A stretch of DNA of 34,415 nt from Polynucleobacter sp. JS-Safj-400b-B2. GTDB lineage: Bacteria > Pseudomonadota > Gammaproteobacteria > Burkholderiales > Burkholderiaceae. This document shows, piece after piece, positions 16,287 to 25,379 of this stretch; positions within the stretch are counted from its first letter, which is position 1; each line of letters starts with the position of its first letter. The DNA lies in contig NZ_JACVPJ010000018.1 of NCBI RefSeq assembly GCF_018881975.1, forward strand, positions 1 to 34,415. Reading direction: 5' to 3'. A program made the translations under genes and the position numbers. The notes under the pieces were generated by a model. The model did no database searches. It worked only from the letters and a program-made list of their open reading frames with translations, and was not told where the DNA came from.

Positions 16287-17514
16287 CCTTTCGTATCAAG
16301 CGCCCTCTGCAGATGAGCTATTAATACAATTTCATAGCTCCAGAAAGTATTCCGTAGATCTGATTGCGAATCTAAGTGCAGAAGACTGCCAAGCACAGTC
16401 TATGGAGGACGCAAGCCCCGCTAAATGGCATTTAGCACACGTCACTTGGTTCTATGAAGTAATGGTGCTTAGGGCCTTTGAAAAAAACTTCTCCTATTGG
16501 AATCCTGAATTTGCTGTTTTATTTAATAGCTATTACAACGGGGTTGGGGATAAGCATCCGCGTAGTAAACGCGGCTTATTAACGCGCCCTTCTCTCCAGC
16601 AAGTACTTGAATGGCGTAAAAATATTGAAGATCGACTACAGTCCCTCTTAAAAGAAAATTCCTCTAAAGAGCTGCTATGGCTGATACAGCTTGGAATAAA
16701 CCATGAGCAACAACATCAAGAATTGTTATTAACAGATATTCAGCATCTTTTTTCCAACAACTCACTTTGGCCAATCTATAACCCCCAAAATATCGATACC
16801 CCTTCAGTTGAGCAGCCATTTAAATGGATCGAAGGAATTAGCGGCCTAGTTCAAACTGGCCATTCAGGTAATGGGTTTCATTTTGATAATGAAGGCCCGC
16901 AACACTCCGCCCTGAATCAAACACATTCGATAGGAAATCGACTCGTCAGTAATTCTGAGTGGCTACAATTTATTGAAGATGGTGGTTATGATAATTTTCA
17001 ATGGTGGTTAGATGCAGGATGGGCATGGCTTAAATCGGAAAAGATTTCTGCTCCACTGTATTGGAATAAAGATGGTCACGGTCAACTACTGCGCTTTTCA
17101 TTGAATGGCAATACACCACTTGATCTGCAGGCGCCAGTATCAAATATTAGCTATTTTGAGGCAGATGCCTTTGCGCGCTGGTCTAGCCAAAACTTTGCCA
17201 GCTTTGCTGGAGCGCGTTTGCCTACTGAAAATGAATGGGAATCATTTGCTCAATCCCATTTCGAAACTAGTAACGATCTATTTGGCAAAGTATGGCAATG
17301 GACTAGCAGTAACTACGCCCCCTATCCAGGCTATAAGCCATGGGGTGGTATTGCGGGTGAGTACAACGGTAAATTTATGGTCAATCAGATGGTCCTCAAA
17401 GGAAGCTCAGCTTACACGCCTAAGAGCCACTCAAGAATTACTTATCGTAATTTTTTCCCAACACATGCACGTTGGCAAATGACGGGCTTGAGGCTTGCTA
17501 AAGATGGCATTTGA
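16276..17514 (+). CDS. egtB: Ergothioneine biosynthesis sulfoxide synthase EgtB
   Basis: A 412-aa protein with an N-terminal DinB-like domain and a C-terminal FGE-sulfatase fold. The iron-binding histidines are H55 (KWHLAHVTWFYE) and H143/H147 (GINHEQQHQEL). The C-terminal domain has GARLPTENEWE, GKVWQWTSSNY and SRITYRNFFPTHARWQMTGLRLA. EgtB joins hercynine to a thiol substrate with oxygen to form a sulfoxide. No egtA or egtC gene is present, so cysteine rather than gamma-glutamyl-cysteine may be the sulfur donor (inference). It overlaps both neighbours by 11 bases. Confidence 0.93.
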   Translation: MQNNLSYQAPSADELLIQFHSSRKYSVDLIANLSAEDCQAQSMEDASPAKWHLAHVTWFYEVMVLRAFEKNFSYWNPEFAVLFNSYYNGVGDKHPRSKRGLLTRPSLQQVLEWRKNIEDRLQSLLKENSSKELLWLIQLGINHEQQHQELLLTDIQHLFSNNSLWPIYNPQNIDTPSVEQPFKWIEGISGLVQTGHSGNGFHFDNEGPQHSALNQTHSIGNRLVSNSEWLQFIEDGGYDNFQWWLDAGWAWLKSEKISAPLYWNKDGHGQLLRFSLNGNTPLDLQAPVSNISYFEADAFARWSSQNFASFAGARLPTENEWESFAQSHFETSNDLFGKVWQWTSSNYAPYPGYKPWGGIAGEYNGKFMVNQMVLKGSSAYTPKSHSRITYRNFFPTHARWQMTGLRLAKDGI

Positions 17515-18640
17515 TTTTGACACTCTCACCGATCGACTAGAAAGCGATTCTATTCGCTGGGAAGGCGCCCTTGGTAAGGGGGTTCTACCTTTATGGGTGG
17601 CGGACATGGACTTTAAATCCCCGCCCTGCGTGATTGAAGCTCTAAACAATAGAGTGCAACAGGGAATTTACGGTTACACCCATAGCCCCCATCAAATGAA
17701 CAGAATGATTGCGGACTACTTGGAAGAGCAATACCAATGGTCAGTCGATCCGGATTGGATAGTGATCCTACCCAGCGTTGTTTCTGGACTGTATACAGCT
17801 GTTCAGCAACTCACCAATATCGGTGATGGCGTTCTCGTTCCTAACCCCGTATACCATCACTTACGCCTTGCCTGCACTACTGCAAATAGATCTACCCAAG
17901 ATATGCCGCTTGTATTACAGGAAGGTCGCTGGGTATTACCGAGTGATCAATTATCAGAGATTGTTAACGACAAGACTAAATTAGCCTTGTTTTGCAATCC
18001 TCAAAATCCAGGGTCAACAGTACTTACTAGGGATGAGCTAAAAGAATTTGGCAATTTTTGCATTCAAAATGATTTAAGGATTTGCTCAGATGAAATTCAT
18101 GCGGGACTAGTACTTGCTGAAGACAGAAAACATATCCCACTTGCAAGCATCAGCAAAGAAATCTCAGAGAGGACTGTTACCTTAATGTCCTTAAATAAGA
18201 CCTTTAACTTCCCTGGCGTTGGATTGGCTTGGGCTATTGCGGAAAATCCAGTCTTACGCAAAGCAATGCAGGTTGGCCTTCATCAAACCATTGCTCCGCC
18301 ATCTTTGTTTGCCTACACAGCAACAATGGCAGCAATAAAGGAAGGCGAGCCTTGGAGAAAATCGTTAATTGAATACTTGAGAAAAAATCGAGATTTGATT
18401 CAAGAAAGAATTGGTAGCATTACCAAATTAAGCATAGACAAAATGGAAGGTAGTTATTTAGCCTGGATTGATTGCACTGCACTTCAAAGCCAAAACCCCC
18501 ATCAGCTCCTGCTAGATGCTGGCCTGGCCACCTCTCCAGGCAGTCAATTTGGCAGAGATCAATTTGTTAGACTTAATTTTGGAACACAAAGAAGTCGATT
18601 AAATGAAGCCCTAGGTATTATCCAAAAGACTTTCACATAA
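17504..18640 (+). CDS. PLP-dependent C-S lyase (MalY/PatB type), probable EgtE role
   Basis: A 378-aa fold-type I PLP enzyme from ATG 17504 (MAFDFDTLTDRLESDSIRWEG). It has the MalY/PatB landmarks: LPLWVADMDFKSPP, VVSGLYTAVQQ, FCNPQNPGSTVLTR, SDEIHAGLVL and SLNKTFNFPGVGLAW with the PLP lysine at 232. MalY/PatB enzymes are cystathionine beta-lyase-like. Its 11-base overlap with egtB points to cleavage of hercynyl-cysteine sulfoxide to ergothioneine, the EgtE step, although mycobacterial EgtE belongs to another PLP subgroup. A TTG start 9 bases earlier is possible but less likely. Confidence 0.88.
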   Translation: MAFDFDTLTDRLESDSIRWEGALGKGVLPLWVADMDFKSPPCVIEALNNRVQQGIYGYTHSPHQMNRMIADYLEEQYQWSVDPDWIVILPSVVSGLYTAVQQLTNIGDGVLVPNPVYHHLRLACTTANRSTQDMPLVLQEGRWVLPSDQLSEIVNDKTKLALFCNPQNPGSTVLTRDELKEFGNFCIQNDLRICSDEIHAGLVLAEDRKHIPLASISKEISERTVTLMSLNKTFNFPGVGLAWAIAENPVLRKAMQVGLHQTIAPPSLFAYTATMAAIKEGEPWRKSLIEYLRKNRDLIQERIGSITKLSIDKMEGSYLAWIDCTALQSQNPHQLLLDAGLATSPGSQFGRDQFVRLNFGTQRSRLNEALGIIQKTFT

Positions 18641-18644
18641 AAAG

Positions 18645-19301
18645 ATGAAGCCCACTATCAAAATTGACTTTGTATCCGATATAGCCTGTCCTTGGTGCGC
18701 TGTAGGCCTTGGTAATCTTAACCAGGCAATGGAGGAGCTAAAGGATAAGGTAGACTTTGAAGTCCATTTTCGCCCCTTCGAACTAAACCCTAATATGCCT
18801 CAGGGTGGTCAAGATGCCATTGAGCACCTTACGGAAAAGTATGGGCTATCAGCAGAGCAGGTCAAAGCTAATCAAGCCAATATTCGGTCTAAGGCAATGG
18901 AGGCTGGATTTGAATTTCATCCAGAGGGCCGCAAAAGGGTTTACAACACTTTTGATTCGCATCGCCTACTATATTGGGCAGCCAAAGAATATGACCTGAA
19001 AAAACAAGCTGCATTAAAAGCAGAATTGCTCAAAACCTATTTCTGTCTTGCAGTCAATTTAGATGACCCGAAAAATCTATTAGATGCGGTAACTCGTGCT
19101 GGCCTAGACCCCCAAAGAGCGCAGACAATTCTAGATGGCGATGAATTTACAAATGAAGTTAGAGCAGAAGAGGTGACCTATACAAAAGTAGGCATCAGCT
19201 CGGTACCCTCCATCATTCTGAATGATCAGTACCTCTTACAGGGAGCACAGCCTCCTGAGTCCTTCATCAATGCATTTGAGCAATTAACTCAAGGATCTTA
19301 A
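18645..19301 (+). CDS. DsbA family oxidoreductase (FrnE-like)
   Basis: A 218-aa thioredoxin-fold protein without a signal peptide, so probably cytoplasmic. It starts IKIDFVSDIACPWCAVGLGNL with a CPWC active site, followed by FRPFELNPNMPQGG. It ends with the cis-proline region ISSVPSIILNDQYLLQGAQPPESF. This is the FrnE/2-hydroxychromene isomerase-like branch of DsbA proteins, implicated in oxidative-stress tolerance. It starts 4 bases after the C-S lyase stop, so it belongs to the ergothioneine operon and may act in thiol redox balance there (inference). Confidence 0.88.
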   Translation: MKPTIKIDFVSDIACPWCAVGLGNLNQAMEELKDKVDFEVHFRPFELNPNMPQGGQDAIEHLTEKYGLSAEQVKANQANIRSKAMEAGFEFHPEGRKRVYNTFDSHRLLYWAAKEYDLKKQAALKAELLKTYFCLAVNLDDPKNLLDAVTRAGLDPQRAQTILDGDEFTNEVRAEEVTYTKVGISSVPSIILNDQYLLQGAQPPESFINAFEQLTQGS

Positions 19302-19366
19302 TAGCCTTCCTTGGGTTTCAGCAGATATTGAAATTACTTACACTACTAGCGGCAGAGAAATAAAAA

Positions 19367-19987
19367 CTAGTTACGAATCGATTGCGCGATTTCCATGCCT
19401 ACCTTTGAAAAGGCGCGACTTTGAGCAGCAACCAGTGCGTCAAAACTTGAGCCCGCTACAGATTCACGAACCAATGAGCGCCCCATCTTCGTCTTTGAAT
19501 TCAAGCCCGAAACCGAACTTGAGTTTGTATTTTGATCTGTAGACATGCTCTTGCTACTGCCGGGTTTAATTGTCCATAGCACATCCACTAAAACGCTATC
19601 CCCAGGATTACTCTCTAAATTTTGGACGTCGATGAAGATTTGATAATCAAAATTAGTTTGGGTGCTTTCTGCAAAATTCCACACATTTGGAGCACCTAAA
19701 TCACGCGCTAGACTTGCGCCAATCACACGCGCAATTTCGCTTTTAAGAGATCCAGACCAGCGACGATATTCAAATACCTGTGACTCATTACCACCGCTTT
19801 GCACCACCAACTGAGGGCGATCCATTCCGCCCGGAACACTTACCGGACCAACCATCAGTTGCATTTTGTTATCGGCCCCTGCCATCACTGGGATAGGCTC
19901 TGAGCTGAGTTTGTAATAGGATATTGTTGGCGAGCTACACCCAACCAGCATCAGACTCAACAATATCGAAGTAGATAGCATTCTCAT
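19367..19987 (-). CDS. pqiC: PqiC-like membrane-integrity lipoprotein
   Basis: A 206-aa lipoprotein with signal peptide and lipobox LMLVGCSS (cysteine 17). It has ISYYKLSSEP, VGPVSVPGGMDRPQLVV and YRRWSGSLKSEIARVIGASL, typical of the PqiC/YmbA (DUF330) family. E. coli PqiC is an outer-membrane lipoprotein that forms the outer docking ring for the PqiB needle. The start overlaps the pqiB stop by 4 bases (ATGA), so it is co-translated as the last gene of the pqi operon. Confidence 0.88.
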   Translation of the reverse strand: MRMLSTSILLSLMLVGCSSPTISYYKLSSEPIPVMAGADNKMQLMVGPVSVPGGMDRPQLVVQSGGNESQVFEYRRWSGSLKSEIARVIGASLARDLGAPNVWNFAESTQTNFDYQIFIDVQNLESNPGDSVLVDVLWTIKPGSSKSMSTDQNTNSSSVSGLNSKTKMGRSLVRESVAGSSFDALVAAQSRAFSKVGMEIAQSIRN

Positions 19988-21603
19988 TTCTTCGACCCCT
20001 CTGCTGGCTTACCAAATATCAGAGATTGAGGTTGCTGGTCCAACATATCCGTCAGCGTTTTGATTGAAGTTGCTGCTTTTGTTAACTCACGCATGGAATC
20101 ACGCATATCCGTTATTAAGGGTGAATCGCTTTCAGTGATTGCATTGATATTTTTTAATGTTTTATCAAAATCAGGAATAATTTTCTCGTCCAACTTCGTC
20201 ACTAAGCGATCTGTCTTTTTGAGTACACTAGCCACTGTCTTTTCAGCATCCTCAAGAGCGTTCGGAATAACCGGTAACTCAGGTGGGTAAACGGAGGGAT
20301 TAAAAGTAAATTTTGGTGCATCTGGGAAAAAGTCTAAACTAATATACTGTTGACCAGTTAAAAAGCTAGCCGTCTGCATTTGCGCACGAAAGCCTTTCTT
20401 TATCAGAGCCTTCAATCGCTCCACCTCGTTCACAGGCGGAGGCAAGATAGCCCCACTTTTCAGGGAGCGCACTTTAAGACGATCGGGATACAGGAAAATT
20501 TCAACCGGCTGAATGACTTCATAAGTCTGTGGATCCATTGCTGTTTCAATGCTGACTACTTCGCCTAGGTTGACACCTCTAAACTCTACTGGAGCACCTA
20601 CCGACAAACCGCGGACGGATTGTTTGAAGTTCAGTACGAACCGTTGAGTTCGGGTATCCGGCTGTTTCATAGCTACTACGCGGGTTGGAAAGAGCGTAAA
20701 TACAGCATCCTCTTTTGCGCGCTCGGTCAGACTTGAACTTGCCTGCACAGAATCAGTCGCAGCAGCTTGGCTTGGTTGGTTGGTGCTTCGCTCAGACTTA
20801 TCATCGTGGCCCTGTGGGACCTCAAAAGCAATGCCACCTGCTATAACCGCCACCAAAGACTCTGTTTGAAGCTGAATGCCTGATGCATTAATACTCACAT
20901 CAATGCCACTAGCATTCCAAAAGCGCGCATTATTTGTCACGTATTGATCGTAAGGTGCGTTAACAAATACTTTAATAGAAATATTCTTACCATCTTTGTC
21001 GAGATCATATGCAACCACTTGACCCACATTTAGACGACGAAAATAGACTGGCGTCCCAATGCCGTGGGACCCTAAAGTTGGAGCTCTTAATATGAACTCA
21101 CGCCCCGGATTGCCATCAGTCAAAATCGGGGGAACCTCAAGCGCCACAAAACTATCCATCTTAGAGGTCGACTGACCTAAATCGGCTGAGATAAAAGGCC
21201 CATCAAGCAAAGTACTTAAACCTGAAACTCCGCTCGCAGTAATACGTGGCCTAACAATCCAGAAGCGCGTATCCTCTCTTGCAAAATCCGCCGCATCTTT
21301 ATTAAGCTGAATGGTTGCAATCACCTGCTGATGGTCCTCAGACAAGATGACCGTCTTTACTAAACCAATAGTGACTTCTTTAAACTTGACAAAGGTTTTT
21401 CCCGCAGCCAAGCCATCGCCTGATTTAAAGGCTACAGTAATAGTTGGTCCGCGGTCTACCAACGCCTTGTACATTAAGCCCAATCCAACCAAAACCGCCA
21501 CAATTGGAATAATCCAAATAATCTGAGGCGCCCAATGTCGCTTGACCTGAGCCACTGCAGATGGGAGATCAGGAAGCTCAGGTCCTTGAGATAAATTAGA
21601 CAT
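19984..21603 (-). CDS. pqiB: Intermembrane lipid transport protein PqiB (MCE domains)
   Basis: A 539-aa protein with one membrane helix near residues 28-48 (IIWIIPIVAVLVGLGLMYKAL-like). It is followed by three MCE domains beginning about residues 55 (TITVAFKSGDGLAAG), 165 and 318, and a C-terminal coiled coil near EDAEKTVASVLKKTDRL. Length and order match E. coli PqiB, which forms a periplasm-spanning hexameric tube for lipid or hydrophobic molecule transfer. It overlaps the second pqiA gene by 8 bases. A polar insert near DDKSERSTNQPSQAA separates MCE domains 2 and 3. Confidence 0.93.
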   Translation of the reverse strand: MSNLSQGPELPDLPSAVAQVKRHWAPQIIWIIPIVAVLVGLGLMYKALVDRGPTITVAFKSGDGLAAGKTFVKFKEVTIGLVKTVILSEDHQQVIATIQLNKDAADFAREDTRFWIVRPRITASGVSGLSTLLDGPFISADLGQSTSKMDSFVALEVPPILTDGNPGREFILRAPTLGSHGIGTPVYFRRLNVGQVVAYDLDKDGKNISIKVFVNAPYDQYVTNNARFWNASGIDVSINASGIQLQTESLVAVIAGGIAFEVPQGHDDKSERSTNQPSQAAATDSVQASSSLTERAKEDAVFTLFPTRVVAMKQPDTRTQRFVLNFKQSVRGLSVGAPVEFRGVNLGEVVSIETAMDPQTYEVIQPVEIFLYPDRLKVRSLKSGAILPPPVNEVERLKALIKKGFRAQMQTASFLTGQQYISLDFFPDAPKFTFNPSVYPPELPVIPNALEDAEKTVASVLKKTDRLVTKLDEKIIPDFDKTLKNINAITESDSPLITDMRDSMRELTKAATSIKTLTDMLDQQPQSLIFGKPAEGSKK

Positions 21604-22246
21604 TCGAATCCTTAGCTAAATGATTGTTTTTTCTTGAGCGATCCGCAGTATCCCAAATGAGTCGAGGATCAAAACTTTTTGCAGCAAAAATAGTCAGTAC
21701 TACTACGGTTGCAAAAGCTATTGCGCCAGCGCCTGCACGAATAGACATCAAGCTTCCAAATTGTACGAGAGCAGTGAGCATGGTGGCAACATAAACGTCA
21801 ATCATTGACCAGCGCCCAATCGCCTCAACTATCCGATAGAGTTTTGCGCGTAATTTAGGTTTCCAGGTTGAGCGGATTTGCACAGAAATCAATAGGAATG
21901 TTAATGAAAATAGCTTTGCAAACGGGATCACAATACTGGCGCAGAATAAGATAATGGCCAATATTTGTGAGTCAGAGGTCCATAGATAAACAACCCCACC
22001 AAAAATCGTATCTTTTTCAGTACCAAATAGGGAGCCTGTTGCCATCACAGGCATTAAGTTTGCAGGAATAATCAAAACATAGGCCGCAATAACCAGGGCC
22101 CAAGTACGACTAATACTATTTGTCTTACGAGAATGCATTCTTGCTGCGCAACGAATACAGACTAAATGCTGAGACCCTAGTGGGGTACGCTGTGCATAAC
22201 CACAGGTCTCACAAGCAATAATTCCGTTTGAAGCAGCTGTTAACAT
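21596..22246 (-). CDS. pqiA: PqiA-domain inner-membrane protein (second half)
   Basis: A 216-aa protein with a zinc-ribbon-like N-terminus (CETCGY, then CIRCAARMH) and four membrane helices, including WALVIAAYVLIIPANLMPVM and WSMIDVYVATMLTALVQFG. The NLMPVM and WSMIDV motifs are typical of PqiA domains. E. coli PqiA holds two such domains in one chain of about 417 aa. Here this gene is the C-terminal-like half. It follows the first pqiA gene by 2 bases and overlaps pqiB by 8. Confidence 0.9.
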   Translation of the reverse strand: MLTAASNGIIACETCGYAQRTPLGSQHLVCIRCAARMHSRKTNSISRTWALVIAAYVLIIPANLMPVMATGSLFGTEKDTIFGGVVYLWTSDSQILAIILFCASIVIPFAKLFSLTFLLISVQIRSTWKPKLRAKLYRIVEAIGRWSMIDVYVATMLTALVQFGSLMSIRAGAGAIAFATVVVLTIFAAKSFDPRLIWDTADRSRKNNHLAKDSNV

Positions 22247-22248
22247 AG

Positions 22249-22884
22249 CTATGCCTGCCCTTTTCTAACCGCATTTACCAGCTTCCAAAAAGTACGGTCA
22301 TCGAAATTTGCGGCTGAAGCCGTTATTGAGAACATAAGCAAAATAAAAGAAATCAATCCAATATCTGGGACAACCGTAGCAAAGGCATTCAGCTTTGAGA
22401 TGGTTACCAGAAGCCCCAACATAAACACTTCAATCATGGCCCAAGGCTTTACCAGATGTATTAGTCTATATGCGAGATTAAATCTAGGGGGGAGTCGGCC
22501 AAAATGAAGTGGTAATAGCAAATAGATCAACGACATAATTTCCAGGGCAGGCATTAAAAATGTTGTTGCAAAAACGAGTACCGCAATACTCGGTAGGTCA
22601 TCGCGTATAAGTCTATCAGCAGCTTCGAGCAAGGTGGTTGAATTTGTTAGGCCCTGGGAATCAATGCTGACAATCGGGAAGGAATTCGAAATCAAAAATA
22701 AGGCGGCTGCAGTCAACGAAAATATCAAACTGCGTCGCAGACCATCAGGCTGACAGCGATACAAATCATTCTCGCAGCGAATGCAATATGCTTTTCCGCC
22801 AAGCTCCAATTCAACCTCTAGCTGCACCAAATCACATTGGTCACAGACTATGACCCCATCTACTGACATAAAGTACACACCCAA
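22249..22884 (-). CDS. pqiA: PqiA-domain inner-membrane protein (first half)
   Basis: A 211-aa protein with CDQCDL and CIRCENDLYRC zinc-ribbon-like cysteines and four membrane helices, for example SLIFSLTAAALFLISNSFPIV and WAMIEVFMLGLLVTISKL. The SNSFPIV and WAMIEVF motifs match the first PqiA domain. Together with the next gene it equals a full-length PqiA. The likely start is the sixth residue (MSVDGVIVCDQC), since the upstream MGVYF part adds little. It opens the pqi operon; oxidative stress (SoxS) control known in E. coli cannot be assumed here. Confidence 0.88.
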   Translation of the reverse strand: MGVYFMSVDGVIVCDQCDLVQLEVELELGGKAYCIRCENDLYRCQPDGLRRSLIFSLTAAALFLISNSFPIVSIDSQGLTNSTTLLEAADRLIRDDLPSIAVLVFATTFLMPALEIMSLIYLLLPLHFGRLPPRFNLAYRLIHLVKPWAMIEVFMLGLLVTISKLNAFATVVPDIGLISFILLMFSITASAANFDDRTFWKLVNAVRKGQA

Positions 22885-22980
22885 TCACTAAAAGAAGTTT
22901 TATAGCAGTTATTGAAAGATCTTACAGTAGGGTCAACATAGCCGCATTCACAACCCCTGAAGTAACCTTAAAGTCTAAAC

Positions 22981-23056
22981 CCTCACTAGTTCAGATGAGG
23001 GTTTGCTTTTCTAGTGAGCCCATTAGGACCTAAATCTAGGGCTAAAGGATTTTGAA
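22981..23056 (-). other. Degenerate tRNA-Met 3'-half with terminator (older att-like copy)
   Basis: Bases 23012-23056 align without gaps to the tRNA-Met 3'-half at 25949-25993, with 32 of 45 identical and 12 of the 13 differences transitions. The adjacent hairpin CCCTCA/TGAGGG (22981-23002) matches the terminator next to the right copy. The T-arm no longer pairs and the T-loop is altered, so it is a dead remnant. It lies in the same orientation as the right copy and marks the left limit of the segment carrying speG, the DASS transporter and the ion channel. Confidence 0.7.
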
Positions 23057-23075
23057 TCGTCAAAATCTATATATT

Positions 23076-23103
23076 TGACGTCTGCTATCGGATCGTTATC
23101 ATA
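23076..23103 (+). promoter_or_regulatory. Promoter of speG
   Basis: TTGACG (23076-23081) and TATCAT (23098-23103) are separated by 16 bases, each one mismatch from the sigma-70 consensus. The speG ATG follows 20 bases after the -10 box, with AAGGA in between. The promoter begins about 20 bases past the tRNA remnant, so it came in with, or lies just inside, the bracketed segment. Confidence 0.55.
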
Positions 23104-23123
23104 TCAATTCAAGGATTACACAA

Positions 23124-23651
23124 ATGACCACAAATACCGCCTTAAGATTGCGCCCCCTAGAACGAGAAGATTTACGTTTTGTCCACGAACTGGATAATAA
23201 TGAATCAGTTATGCACTATTGGTTCGAGGAGCCTTATGAAGCCTATGTTGAGCTGAGTGATTTATATGAAAAGCATATTCACGATCAAAGTGAGCGTCGT
23301 TTTGTTGTCGTTCAGGGCGATAAGTCAGTAGGTTTGGTTGAATTAGTCGAAATTAACCACATCCATCGTCGCGCTGAATTTCAGCTAATCATCAGCCCAG
23401 AATATCAAGGTCAAGGTTTTGCGACACAAGCCGTTGTTTTAGCCATGGACTATGCATTCAAGATATTAAATCTCCATAAACTTTCGCTCGTTGTGGATTC
23501 TGAAAATGAACGAGCAATTAATGTCTATCGAAAACTTGGTTTCAAAGAAGAGGGTCTCCTAAGACAAGAATATTTTGCCGACGGTATGTATCGCGATGCT
23601 TATTGCATGGCAATCTTTCAAAATGAGTTTGTCTCCAAATCATCGAATTAA
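23124..23651 (+). CDS. speG: Spermidine N1-acetyltransferase
   Basis: A 175-aa GNAT enzyme that matches E. coli SpeG closely through most of its length: [66 protein letters not shown] and the acetyl-CoA loop [14 protein letters not shown]. SpeG acetylates spermidine and spermine, limiting polyamine toxicity. The ribosome site AAGGA lies about 9 bases upstream. It is the only plus-strand gene between the two tRNA-Met remnants, and its strong likeness to the enterobacterial enzyme hints at transfer (inference). Confidence 0.93.
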   Translation: MTTNTALRLRPLEREDLRFVHELDNNESVMHYWFEEPYEAYVELSDLYEKHIHDQSERRFVVVQGDKSVGLVELVEINHIHRRAEFQLIISPEYQGQGFATQAVVLAMDYAFKILNLHKLSLVVDSENERAINVYRKLGFKEEGLLRQEYFADGMYRDAYCMAIFQNEFVSKSSN

Positions 23652-23733
23652 AGTCCATGACTTTATTTAACACCTCGTGGCACAAATAGATCAATGACCT
23701 TGAATTTTATTGGCCATACATTTAACTTGATTA

Positions 23734-25179
23734 CTAACGTAAAAATACTAGCCATGGATAAATGATACCAATTAACCCGAGGAAAAAAATCATTCCAAAT
23801 ATTAGGCCAAACTTCCAGAAGTCAGTTTTACCAATATAACCACTACCGTAGTACAAAGGAGCGGGGCCTGTTGCAAAAGGCGAAATTACTCCCATCAAAC
23901 CCAAAGAGTAAAGACACAAGCAAGTAAGAACGGTCATGTCTATCCCGGGGATTCCTTGTCCTACCGCAAGCACGACAGGCAGCACGGCCGCTGCATGAGA
24001 TGTGATACTAGAAAATCCGTAGTGAATCCAAAAAAATAGGCTCACTAAAAGCAGGGTGGCTATCGCTGGGGAGATTCCATCTAGGTGCTGAGAAACTCCT
24101 GTCGCAAGCCATTTAATAAAACCAATTTCATTGAGTCCAGAGGCCAAGGTGAGTAATGAGGTGAAGTAAAAGAAGACTTCCCACGCACCTTTCTCCCTCA
24201 CGATATCGTCAAATGTGATGATGTTCAAAAGAAGCATTAGGGAGATGATGACAAAAACAACCATCGTTGGGTTAATAAAGTTGGAACCTAAAAAGGGTAA
24301 TGTGATATCAGGATTAGAGCCTGTAATCCAAAGTAGCATGGCCAATAAGACCAAGACTGACATAATTTTTTCATTTCGAGAAAGTGAGCCCATTGCCTGA
24401 AGCTCGCCAAGCGCCCATGCTGGAACCTCTGGGCTCTCTTTGATTTCTGGTTTACAAACTAGATAGCCTAGGAGCGGAACCAAAATGAGCAGCAAGATGC
24501 CTAATGGTGCGAATCCAAAAAACCATTGCGACCATTGAATATCAAGGCCTATCGTTTTTTTAGCTATACCTAAAGCTGCAATATTTGGCGCTAAAGCAGT
24601 CAAGAACATCGAACTGGTGACAGCAGTTGCAGCAAAGGCGCACCACATGATGTAAGTACCAATTTTCTTTGCTGTAGGCCCTGGCTCTGAGCCATAAATA
24701 TGGGGGATGTTGCTGACAATCGGATAAATAGTTCCGCCACTTCGTGCCGTATTTGACGGGGTGGCAGGTGCAATAGATGCATCAGCTAATGTCACAGCAT
24801 ATGCGAGACCAATCGTTTTTTTACCTATAGCCTTGACGAGATGTAAGGCGATGCGCCTACCAAGACCACTCTTTCTATAGCCTATAGAAAAAATAAATGC
24901 CCCAACAATTAACCAAACAGTACTTGCAGAATAGCCTGACAAGGCCCAGCGCAGTGCTTTGTTGGGATCTTTTTCAATAAAACCAGAAATTGCAGCTAGC
25001 GTTAAACCAATAAGGCCGACTGCAGCCACCGGCATGGATTCGACAACCAAACCAACGATGACAGCAGCAAAAATGGCAAAGTAATGCCATTGATTGTTCT
25101 CAAGCCCAGCAGGGGTGGGACAAAAATACAATGAAAAGCCCACAACGAACGGAAGCCAGAATCGCCAATTTTGCTTCAT
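23734..25179 (-). CDS. DASS-family anion symporter (CitT-like)
   Basis: A 481-aa integral membrane protein with about 12 helices. Family landmarks are ADASIAPATPSNTARSGGTIYPIV, which holds the SNTAR substrate/sodium motif, and FFWIHYGFSSITSHAAAVLPVVLA with SITSHA. The C-terminal SPFATGPAPLYYGSGYI is typical of the CitT/TtdT/2-oxoglutarate-malate translocator branch. These carry di- or tricarboxylates or other anions; the exact substrate is unknown. It stands alone on the minus strand, tail-to-tail with speG, inside the tRNA-bracketed segment. Confidence 0.9.
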   Translation of the reverse strand: MKQNWRFWLPFVVGFSLYFCPTPAGLENNQWHYFAIFAAVIVGLVVESMPVAAVGLIGLTLAAISGFIEKDPNKALRWALSGYSASTVWLIVGAFIFSIGYRKSGLGRRIALHLVKAIGKKTIGLAYAVTLADASIAPATPSNTARSGGTIYPIVSNIPHIYGSEPGPTAKKIGTYIMWCAFAATAVTSSMFLTALAPNIAALGIAKKTIGLDIQWSQWFFGFAPLGILLLILVPLLGYLVCKPEIKESPEVPAWALGELQAMGSLSRNEKIMSVLVLLAMLLWITGSNPDITLPFLGSNFINPTMVVFVIISLMLLLNIITFDDIVREKGAWEVFFYFTSLLTLASGLNEIGFIKWLATGVSQHLDGISPAIATLLLVSLFFWIHYGFSSITSHAAAVLPVVLAVGQGIPGIDMTVLTCLCLYSLGLMGVISPFATGPAPLYYGSGYIGKTDFWKFGLIFGMIFFLGLIGIIYPWLVFLR

Positions 25180-25379
25180 TGTGCCCCTACCTTTTTTATT
25201 AATTGATACCCCATTATATGGATGGCTATTGATCGGTATATAAGCGTTAGTACGAAGATAAACGCCCCGCTATTACTGATGAGGGTAGAAGGCCGTGAAT
25301 GCCTGATATAAATCAACCCTTAAGATGGTCAATAGCGGTGAGCAAGAAAACGTATACCGAGTTCTAAAGTAAAGAATCG

